64,000 bases of DNA from Clonostachys chloroleuca. Lineage: Eukaryota; Ascomycota; Sordariomycetes; Hypocreales; Bionectriaceae. Both the position numbers and the translations under genes were made by a program. The stretch is from contig JBANAY010000003.1 of assembly GCA_037952775.1 (NCBI GenBank), forward strand, positions 29,016,001-29,080,000, given 5' to 3'. The notes beneath the pieces are model-generated. The model saw only the letters and a program-made list of their open reading frames with translations. It was not told the DNA's origin and did no database searches. Each line of letters starts with the position of its first letter. The stretch's first letter is position 1. Below are positions 55,501 through 64,000 of this stretch, piece by piece.

Positions 55501-58060
55501 TATTATAATACAGCTAATAGGATTATAAAATCTCTATTATTAATAGAGGAGAACTAGCCTTCTATAAACTCTATAACCTTATAGAACCTTAGTTATAAAT
55601 ACTCTGCGAATATATTAATAATATATTAGTAAAAGGCTATATATAGTTATTAACTTTATCTGTAGGATACCCTATAATATTTATACCTAAAAAGAATAGT
55701 AAACTCTGTTTAGTTATTAACTATTACTAATTAAATAAGATTATATATAAAGATAGGATACCCTTACTGCTGATTATGGAACTCAGAGACCGGTTATAAG
55801 GTAAATAGTAGTTTACTGTACTAGACCTAAAGGGAGCTTATAACTTAATATAAATTAAAGAAGGAGATAAATAGAAAATAGTATTCAGAATAAAGTTTAG
55901 CTTATATAAGTACCTTATTATATCCTTCGGACTAATAAATATATCTGTAATATTCTAATAAATAATTAATTAAGTACTCCGGGAGTATCTTAATATCTTT
56001 ATAGTTATATATCTTAATAATATTTTAATATTCTCAGATGATCTGGATATATATAAGGAATATATATATAAGGTCCTAAAGAAACTAGAAGATACTAATT
56101 TCCTAGTAGAACCTAAGAAAAGTCAGTTTTATATTAAGGAAGTTAACTTCCTAGAATATACTATTCGATCTAATAAAATATAAATAGAGAAAAATAAAAT
56201 TACTGCAGTTTCTAAATAGGAGGAACTAATAAATATTAAAGAAGTATAAACCTTCCTTGGATTTACTAATTACTACTAATAATTTATTAAAGACTATAGA
56301 AAGATTACTATACTACTATATAATCTAATGAAGAAAGAAAAAGAATTTTAATAGAATATAAAATATTAAGATATATTTAATAATATTAAGAATTATATAA
56401 CCTATAAACCTATACTATAGATATTTAATCTAAATAAGGAAGTAGAACTTGAAACTAATACTTCAGATTTTACAATTAGTATATAAGTTAGTTAAAGGGA
56501 TAATAAAGGAAGACTATACCCTATAGTATTCTACTTGAAGAAACTATACAGTACAGAACTTAACTACCCTATCTATAATAAGGAATTTATAGCTATTATA
56601 TATATATTCAAAGAATTCGAATACTACTGCCTGGGAATATAATATAAGATTAAGATATATATAGACTATAAGAATATTCAGTATTTTACTATAACTCAAT
56701 AACTTAATAGACAATAAATACACTATGCTAAATACTTATCTAAGTTTAACTACGAAATTATATATTAAAAAGGATTAGAAAACAGATAAACTAATACTCT
56801 CAGCTGGAAATCCGAATATAAATAAATAATCCCGAAAACTAGTAGATAACTATTTTTAATAAATAATAAGGGATACCTAGTATAATAAACTCTAGGCGCT
56901 ATATTAAAAGAAATAGTATATACTAAAATCCAGATAGATACTATACTAGATATAAGGATACTATAATAAGATATAAGAATAGTACTTATTAAAGAAATCT
57001 ATAAGTACCTGCTCTTAGGATATTAAGGAGCTAAGAAAATATTTAACAGGATAAGATAATATTATAATTACCCTGGTCTATAAAAAGATATACAAACTGT
57101 GGTTTCAGAATGTAATACTTATATGCGAATTAAATCCGCAAGATATAAACTATATAGGGAACTTAAGCTAGTTATAGTACCAGAACAACTATAGTAATTA
57201 ATATCCTTTAACTATATTATTAAGCTACTATTATTAATAAAACCTATAATAGGAGTATAGTATAATAGTATCTTAGTTATTATTAACAGACTTATAAAGT
57301 ATAGGTATTTTATTCTATATAAGGAAGCAAGCTCTATAGAAGACCTTATATACTAATTCCTATAATATATAGTTAGTTACTACAGACTGCCTGAAGAAAT
57401 AATCTCAGATAGAGGAATAACTTTTACCTCTAAATTTTAGTAATTACTTATAGTATAAATAGGTACTAAGTATAAGCTTTTAATAGCTTACTACCCCTAG
57501 AGTAATAGATAAATAGAATATTTAAACCAGATATTAGAATAATACTTATAAGTATATATTAATTATAAATAAGATAATTAGGTATAACTATTACCTACAG
57601 CTCAGATTGTATATAACAGCTCAGTATAAGAATCTACCCAGCTTATACCTATATATATAAACTATAGCTATAAATCAGAATTCCAGAATTAATAAATACT
57701 TAATAGACTAAATACACCTATTGCTATACTTATAAAGGAAATATTATACTTATTATATACAGAAATAAAGATAGAATTAGAACTTATCTAAGAAAGAATA
57801 AAGAAATACTATAATAAAATAAGATTAAAGGGACTAATCTTAAAGGAGGGAGATAAAGTCTATCTACTTCGTAAAAATATTATAATAATATAACTAAGTA
57901 ATAAATTAGATTATAAAAAACTTAGACTATTTAAAATTAAGAATAAAAAATCAGATACTAACTACAAACTATTACTACCAGATATAATATATATCTACCT
58001 AGTTTTTTATATCTTATTACTTAAAAAAGTACTAGAAAATACTCCAGACTAAGACTATCT
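52550..58060 (+). pseudogene. Gypsy gag-pol remnant
   Basis: With stops ignored, gag reads near 52575-53100 (LLLPEIFNRTQNKL, YTYLQLKGVILNWFEP). A damaged zinc-knuckle region lies near 53210. Reverse transcriptase reads near 55660-56160 (IFIPKKNSKLCLVINY, DRIPLPLIMELRDRL, FTVLDLKGAYNLI, and IYLNNILIFSD in place of the catalytic YLDD motif, Asp to Asn as RIP would do). RNase H follows near 56440-56700 (TSDFTISI, FYLKKLYSTELNYPIYNKEF). Integrase follows near 57000-57660, and a chromodomain-type tail near 57850-58050 (GDKVYLLRKN, FYILLLKKVLENTPD). Dozens of TAA/TAG codons exclude function. Confidence 0.85.
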
Positions 58061-58900
58061 AATTAAGGTCTATAAAGAAGAATATAAATTAGAAAAAATA
58101 TTAAAGAAAGAAGTTAGAAACAGATAAATATTCTACTTTATTAAATAGAAAGGGTATACTAATAATAATAATACCTAGGAACCTGCTAAGTATCTGAAGA
58201 ACTACCAGAAGCTTATCTAATAGTATTACCAGGCCCAGAAACACCTATCCTAATAAACTAAGAAGGGGAAAGTTCTATACCCTCTTAAAGAAATACCAGA
58301 TTAATCTTAATCTCCGAGAAAACAGGCTCAGATAAAGGAGTAGCTTCTGAGGAAGAAGCTGCCTTATAAGCTGCCTCTTCCGCCTCCTTCTTCTTAATAT
58401 GCTCAAGCTCTTTGATACTATTAATACTATAAGATACCGCTCGTATTATTTTATTAAGCTATAATTTCTTTTATTAACAAAGATACTGAATTTTTATATC
58501 TATAAGCCGATATTGCTCCTCTACTGTCTCGAGCTCAGACTCAAGCTTTCTATACTGATCGGCAATCTGATACAGCTGGCTGGGAGTCAGACCCTGAGTA
58601 TTATAACAGGCTTGATTATTTTTAATACAGTAGAAACACCTTAATAAAGAACCCTCGGATCTAAAATACTTATAGCTATATACTTCATAGTAGCTATACT
58701 CCGTCTTTATTATGAAAGGGTTAAGTAAGATAGTATTAATTAAAGAATTACACTGAACAGTCTTTTTATAAAGAGATTTCTATATATAGTCAGATATTAT
58801 TCTAAGAAATACGAGGGAATAATAGGAGGAAGTTAGTATACCTACTAACTAGGCTGCTGAATCTGGTCTTAAGAATATAACTAATAGAGAGGGGATATCA
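58061..58900. other. Gypsy 3' internal region
   Basis: No readable domain beyond the integrase tail. It contains the polypurine tract just before the right LTR. Confidence 0.5.
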
Positions 58901-59283
58901 TATTACAAATTTAACTAATATACAGTATTATATATAGCCCCCACTTTTTCTCTCTAACTATAACTAGATTATCTAGATCTTATGATAATCCCTATAATCC
59001 TTAACCCAGGATTATTACCAAGCCTTAATAATCCCCTAGTATATATATATATTTATTTTACTAGATAGGATACTCTTTCAGATAGTTATTAATACAGTTA
59101 TAACTCTACCGTAATATCGTCTATATATCTATTATTACTAGCTCCATAATACTTGTATATTGATAGTAACTCGTATTGCACAGCCTAAGATAACCTGATC
59201 GTGCTACTTAGAATAACCCTCTGATTAGTTCAACCCCGACCTACCCTAGACCCCTGTCCAGTGTAAGTTATCCAACCATCATA
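58901..59283 (+). repeat. Right LTR of the gypsy element (383 bp)
   Basis: Same length as the left LTR. Its beginning is strongly converted (TATTACAAATTTAAC for TGTTACGAATTTGAC), while its outer end keeps GCACAGCC, GATCGTGCTAC and CCAACCATC. It is followed by TAGTA. Confidence 0.9.
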
Positions 59284-61745
59284 TAGTAGCTATTCTAATA
59301 GCTAGTACTACTGCTATACCCAGCTAACTAATTACTTTTAGTACTACTAGTATTATTCTAATAGCTAGTACTACTACTATAGCTGATTAACTAGTTAATT
59401 TTAATACTACTAGTACTATTCCTTTAGGCTCTATAATAGAAAGTACTGTTATTACTCAGAGCCTTTAGAACCTAAATACTACTAAAGCTATTACTACTAT
59501 ATAGTAAACCCTTCAGCAGCTAATAGCTACTATAAACCTACTATAATTACAGCAGATCCCTAGTACTACTAGTACTAGTTAACAGGCTTCTAGTACTACT
59601 AGTACTAGCCTATAGAGCAGTCAGGCTTTATAACAGCCTAGCTTACAGGGCTTTTAAAGCTCTAACCCCCTAACTAGAGTTTTTAAAGACTCTATTATTA
59701 AGGATTTTAATAAAAGGGTCTATAAGTTCTCTAAAGCCTTTAAATTACAGGGGCCTTATAACTTTAATTAGTAGAAATAGGTTCTAGAGATCTAATTTAG
59801 GGCCCTTAGTTTACTACTATTTATAGTAGAACCTACTGTAGCCTAACAGCTATTAGACCCAGACCAGGCTATTTTACTTATACTATTAAAAGATAGCTAT
59901 ACAGAGGGTCTATAAGCTGCTATAACTTAGTAGACCTCCCCTGTAGAGGCCTATAAGTTACTAGTTAAATAGTTCTCTTATAGTACTGAAATTCAGTATA
60001 ACTATCTATATACCTAATTTTACAGGCTCTATTACAGGAACTTTAAAGGCTCTTTAGAGATCTTTAATAGTATATTTAATAACCTTCTAGCTCAGCTATT
60101 ACTAGCTCAGGTTACTATAGCCTCTATAGATCAGGCTAATTAGTACCTAGAAGCTCTAAAAGGGGTTTTCCTATAGTAGGCTAAATACTAACAGAATAAT
60201 ATTAGGGTTACTAAAGCCTCTAGAGGCTCCCTGGAGCCTCTGAACCTACAGTTCCTTATAGCGGACCTTCTGGAGGAACAGTATAATAAGAGCTCTTCAG
60301 TAGCTAAAGCTACTAATTACAGGGCTAAATATACTAAAAGACCTACTAAAAAGAAGCCTTTAAATTCTGAAAAGATCTCTAAGGGAAAGACCTAACAGAA
60401 GGGGTTAAAGCCTAAAGCCCCTAAAGATAAGCTAGCTAAACCCGCTAGTTTTACTCTGGGCTATAGCCTAGAAAACCTTTAAAGCCTGTTAGAAGATAGT
60501 AATAAAGAGAGCCCCTAGCTAGCCTTCCAGACCTATTAGTTCCCTAAACCTACTGGAATTACAGTAGCTCCTATTACTACTAGCTTTAGTAGTCAGGGGT
60601 ATAGACTACTAAATACCCTTCTGTATAATATAGGCTCTATAGTTTACTTAGTAAATAATAAAGCTTATTATAGGGATTATAAAGCTCTAAAATACTCTAA
60701 AGCAGGCTTTATTCTTATAGCTACTAGTAAGGCCTACCCTAGAGGTATTAGAACTGCTATATTTTAAGTTCTAATATCTTAAAATTCCCTAACCTATAGA
60801 GATTTAGAGCTAAAAGAAGCTCTTTTCCTACCTACTCTGGAAACTAATATAGTTAGTAGGATAAGGTACTATAGTTTAGGGGGTACCCTTCTGAGGTAAT
60901 AGCTATTTATAGGTAATAGAACCTACTATAGCCTACTGAACTTTAAAAAATACAGCTTTTATCTGCAGCTAAAGAGGGAAAAGACCCCTAAGCTAATAAT
61001 ACTAAAGGAGCCCTCTGCTTATACTAGCTATAGCTACCCTATAGAGGTTTAAATCCTCTCTAAGGCCCCTAAATAGGCCCCTGAGGCCCTAGACTTTATA
61101 GGGCCTAATAAGTTTACTAAACCTACTAAATAATATATAATAGAGGTTTAAATTCCCTCTAAGGCCCCTGATTAGGCCCCCGAGGCCCTAGATCTTATAG
61201 GGCCTAGTAAACTTACTAAGCTTACTGAACAGCCTGCTATAGAGCTTACTGAGCCTGCTGAATAGTATATTAAAACCCCTACTAAGGTCCTTACTTATAA
61301 GCCTTCAGAAGGGGATAATCCTGACTTTAGTACTAAAGAGGCTCTAAAGTAAGGAACTATTAGTACTATTAAGCTCCTACTATAAGTACCTAAGACCTAT
61401 AAAGACCTATTATAATTAGTAGGTATTTAGTATATATAGCTAGAGTACTTAGGGCTTTAGTTACTAAAGAAGACTATTAAAATTATAGAAGGTCTCCCTA
61501 ATTTTAGCCCTATAAGAGAGGAAGATTTCCTCTATTTAGCCTGTATTAGTACTAAAAGCTACAGGCTTCCAGTATATATAGCTATCCCTGATCCACCTAG
61601 AGCTCTAGACTCTATAGAAGGGGATACCTTCTATCTTAAGCCTATACTATATAATAGAAGGCCTATAGAGCTTATATTAGTAGATAGAAAAACCTATTAT
61701 AGATAGGTTATTCTCCTCCCTAATAAGGAAGGAACTACTATAGTA
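59284..61745 (+). mobile_element. Ty1/copia-like element, gag and protease part (RIP-altered)
   Basis: Starts with a Ser/Thr-rich gag-like stretch and AT-rich sequence with many TAG/TAA codons. A protease-like segment (NIGSIVYLVNNKAYYRDYKAL, in place of the D-S/T-G active site followed by a His/Asn-Asn region) lies near 60630-60720. It is cut by the gypsy insertion on the left and the Tc1 insertion at 61746 on the right. All 13 CA dinucleotides in 59461-59880 are in CAG. Confidence 0.7.
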
Positions 61746-61774
61746 CAGTGGGGTTCCAAAAGAGATGACGCACC
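61746..61774. repeat. Left terminal inverted repeat of the Tc1 element
   Basis: Starts CAGTGGGG, then the conserved core shared with the right end. Preceded by TA. Confidence 0.8.
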
Positions 61775-61847
61775 ACGCGACTTTTCGCGTGTTCGCGCAA
61801 ATCCTCCACCACACACCTTTCCTTTCAATTACACACAATTCTTCACA

Positions 61848-62990
61848 ATGGAGGCCAAAAAAAGAGCCTTTAGTGACATTTTAAGCGCGAATCGCCAAGG
61901 AAAACAACAAACCCCATTAGAAACCCGTACGGCCATTGTGGCTGCTGTTCAGGGCGGCGAGAAGCACGCCGTTGTGGCGGAGCGTTTTGGCGTATCACGC
62001 GCCACGGTCACCCGTCTTCTTCGAAGGCTCGAAAAGACGTCAACTTTGAAGGCAGAGGATCGTAAAGGACGTCCTAAGCTTCTTTCTCCTCGTGACTCAC
62101 GCAGGATTCGAAGAGAAGTCCGTCGCGATTATCAGGTCACACGGAAAGAGCTTGTCTATGACCTAGATCTTGATGTAAGCGCGACGACGGTTCGTCGCGA
62201 CTTACTCGCTGTTAATCTACGCAAATGGAAGGCGAAGAAGCGTATTTTTTTAAGCAAAGAGGCAATTGATCAAAGAAGAACATTTATACAACATTGGAAC
62301 AGAAAAGAAGACGAATTGGTTGAGGTATAGCCAAGTGTGCATAGCGCGTTGGTCTCTCACTAATAGGCTGTTTAGATCATCTTCTCAGATGAGTGTACAG
62401 TTCAAAATAACAGCACAACGCCTAACTGCTGGGTTTGGAGATTTACACACGAGGCTTATGATGCAAAATTCGTTAATAAGGCAACACACGGAAAAGCTGA
62501 TATTATCATTATGGTCTGGGGTAGTATCTGGAAAGGCGGGCGTTCAAAGCTTGTGATCATGACACGCGATGAGCTCGCAAAGAAGAAAGGCTTCACTTCT
62601 AATAGCTATTGCTGGGCCCTAGAGGAAGGTCTGCTTCCTAATTATGATGGAACAAGGCATTTTCAACAAGATAACGCTTCTATTCATAAGTCAGAGCAAA
62701 CCACAGACTTCCTGATCACTCACGGGATAAGCTTCATTGACTGGCCATCTCACAGCCCGGATCTCAACCCAATAGAGTACGTTTGGGCTCGTTTAAAAAG
62801 GACACTCTATAGAATATTCCCTGAACTCTCTAAATTAAAAGGAAACACAGCTGATATCGCGAAATTTAAAGAGTGCTTGCAAATCGCGTGGGAGGCTATT
62901 CCCCAGAGCTTCATTAATACCCTGTTAGACTCAATACCCCGTCGCGTGGCTGCAGTGCGCCAAGCGAAAGGCTCGTATTCAAAATATTGA
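61848..62990 (+). CDS. Tc1-type transposase (DD34E), two exons
   Basis: Exons are 61848-62324 and 62376-62990, giving 363 residues. The 51-nt intron (donor GTATAG, branch CACTAAT, acceptor TGTTTAG) keeps phase and restores IIFSDECTVQNN. The N-terminus has a paired-like helix-turn-helix region (VVAERFGVSRATVTRLLRR) followed by a GRP linker (KGRPKLLSPRD). Catalytic residues are Asp in FSDE, Asp in FQQDNAS and Glu in SPDLNPIEYVW, with exactly 34 residues between the second Asp and the Glu (DD34E). The frame is fully open, so the protein may be active for cut-and-paste at TA sites. It starts at ATG 61848, about 100 bp inside the left end. Confidence 0.9.
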
Positions 62991-63106
62991 AGACCTGCCC
63001 CTAACAGTTATTAGAAATAAGGTACCTTAATTTACACTATTTATTTGCTGTGTTGAGAGGTATTTGAATTCCTTGGAATGTAACCTAAATGTGGCAGCCG
63101 GAGGTG

Positions 63107-63135
63107 GGTGCGTCAACTCTTTTGGAATGTGGGTT
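63107..63135. repeat. Right terminal inverted repeat of the Tc1 element
   Basis: Reads GGTGCGTCAACTCTTTTGGAA and then the divergent 8 bp TGTGGGTT, followed by TA. Confidence 0.75.
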
Positions 63136-63137
63136 TA

Positions 63138-64000
63138 ACTACTATTTAAGGCTTCTGCTAGAGCCTATATAACTACTATAAGTACTATCCTGCTAAATTT
63201 TACTTTAATAGCGGAGAAATTACAAGGGATTTAGTAGATTGGCTAGCTGCTAAAGGTACTGCCTTTAGCACCTCAAGCCCCTATATTCACCAGCAAAATA
63301 GGCTTGCTGAGCGCTCTATTAGTTATATCCTTCCAGGGGTCCTTCAGTTAGTTAACTGTACTGCTGTTAGCAATCGTGATTTACCCTCGCAATAGCTATT
63401 TCTTCAAGAGCTAGAGCCTGGAACCCCCTTTAGGCCTAATTTTCAGATCTATAAAGCTATTAGAGCCTACTGTGAAGTCTTTATTTATCCTGAACAGCGG
63501 GCTAAGGCTGCTAAATTAGCCCCTAGAACTATCTCAGGGCGAATTTTAGTACTTTTAGGCTCTAAGATATATTAGATCTATATCCTATAGAAGAGGCTAG
63601 TTACTAAGACCTCTTATCTAAGGATTTTAGAGGATATAGGCCCTATAAAACAGGGCTTATAACTGTAAAACCCGCCTCTCTTGAGACCTTTAGAAGGGGA
63701 AATAGAGGAAATAGAGTATGTGAAAGAGACTTAAGAGCCGCTAGAGCTGCTACAACAGCTGCTACAGGAGCCGCTACAACAGCCGCTACAGGAGCCACAG
63801 GAGCCGCTACAACAGCCGCTACAGGAGCCACAGGAGCCGCTACAACAGCTGCTACAGGAGCTACTATAACAGCCGCTACAGGAGCTGCTAGAGCCGCTAT
63901 AACAGCCCCTCTAAGAGCCTGAAATACCACTGGCTACAGTACCTGCTTCAGAGCCTTAAGAGCCTGAAGCCCCTGAAGCTATAGGGCCTTTAGAGCTCGA
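63138..64000 (+). mobile_element. Ty1/copia-like element, integrase part, continuing past the window
   Basis: Integrase C-terminal catalytic sequence is readable near 63240-63400 (WLAAKGTAFSTSSPYIHQQN, LAERSISYILPGVLQL, with the conserved SPY...Q-N...ER of copia integrases). It is followed by KAAKLAPRTISGR and by a low-complexity linker. Occasional TAG/TAA codons interrupt it. The RT/RNase H part and the 3' LTR are beyond 64000. Confidence 0.8.
63745..63930. repeat. Short tandem repeat in the copia-like linker
   Basis: Degenerate 9-, 12- and 24-bp repeats of gctacaacagccgctacaggagcc type, encoding Gln-Glu-Pro-Leu-rich sequence on the plus strand. The Ala/Val/Pro ORF on the minus strand is only its shadow. 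Confidence 0.85.

Larger units (their letters stand above)
51816..59283 (+). mobile_element. Complete but RIP-inactivated Ty3/gypsy LTR retrotransposon
   Basis: The element is 7468 bp with two 383-bp LTRs, a TAGTA target duplication on both sides, and a purine-rich tract (about 58884-58895, agagagggga) just before the right LTR. Internal sequence on the plus strand can be read through many stops in the order gag, protease/RT, RNase H, integrase, chromodomain-like tail, which is the Ty3/gypsy order. Nearly every CA outside CAG is converted to TA. It is inserted into a copia-like element. Confidence 0.9.
61746..63135 (+). mobile_element. Tc1/mariner-superfamily DNA transposon, DD34E, not RIP-altered
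   Basis: A 1390-bp element flanked by TA at 61744-61745 and 63136-63137. The inverted ends share TTCCAAAAGAG-A/T-TGACGCACC (one mismatch). The outermost 8 bp differ: CAGTGGGG on the left, which is the classical CAGT start, and AACCCACA on the right (read inward). It interrupts the copia-like element within its pol region. Base composition is normal, with abundant CA, TG and CG, in sharp contrast with the flanks, so it arrived after the RIP episode. Confidence 0.88.

Noticed and set aside
62325..62375. tRNA-like sequence (tagccaagtgtgcatagcgcgttgg) in the Tc1 transposase
   Set aside because: It resembles a tRNA A-box region but no anticodon stem or T-arm can be folded. The segment has exact intron ends and phase, so it is called an intron.
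63643..63930. Minus-strand Ala/Val/Pro repeat ORF resembling a structural protein
   Set aside because: Mirror of the tandem repeat in the copia-like linker on the plus strand, where integrase sequence precedes it in frame.

Overview
This window is from a filamentous ascomycete (Pezizomycotina). Genes carry short introns of about 45-90 nt with GT...AG ends and internal CTRAY branch sites. Four separate Zn2Cys6 regulator loci or fragments are present. The repeats are converted to AT-rich, stop-filled sequence in the manner of repeat-induced point mutation (RIP). Species cannot be named from the sequence alone.

Layout. (1) 0.4-16.5 kb is gene-dense. It holds a four-TM membrane protein, a class I methyltransferase, a secreted SGNH hydrolase with FG-GAP/VCBS repeats, an SDR, a six-exon Zn2Cys6 regulator, an NRPS remnant (end of A, T and E domains) and an apparently intact seven-exon class I terpene synthase. 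Together these look like a small terpene-type secondary-metabolite neighbourhood with a dead NRPS. (2) 19.3-34.3 kb holds a secreted beta-helix glycosidase (one frameshift), an MFS anion transporter without its 5' end, a Zn2Cys6 DNA-binding domain relic and a separate regulator body. It also holds half of a DapA-family aldolase, half of an erythronate-dehydrogenase-like protein, a broken D-2-hydroxyacid dehydrogenase and an intact SDR. I read this as a polysaccharide-to-sugar-acid catabolic cluster in decay. One intron of the regulator body contains an AT-rich island and a solo LTR with target-site duplication CCTAA. (3) 36-46 kb holds an SNG1/DUF3533 membrane protein, a SnoaL-like protein, a Zn2Cys6 regulator with a 17-nt C run, an SDR and a C2H2 zinc-finger fragment. 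(4) 47.1-50.3 kb holds two head-to-head fructosamine/ketosamine-3-kinase-like pseudogenes. (5) 50.3-64 kb is a nested transposon block. A RIP-mutated Ty1/copia-like element is interrupted by a complete but dead Ty3/gypsy element (51816-59283, 383-bp LTRs, TSD TAGTA). It is interrupted again by an unmutated Tc1-type DD34E transposon (61746-63135) with an open transposase.

The RIP-like tracts have an unusual signature: nearly all surviving CA dinucleotides sit in CAG, and many surviving TG sit in CTG. Exon structures were built by hand from splice motifs and frame consistency. Family calls rest on motif recognition without any database search.
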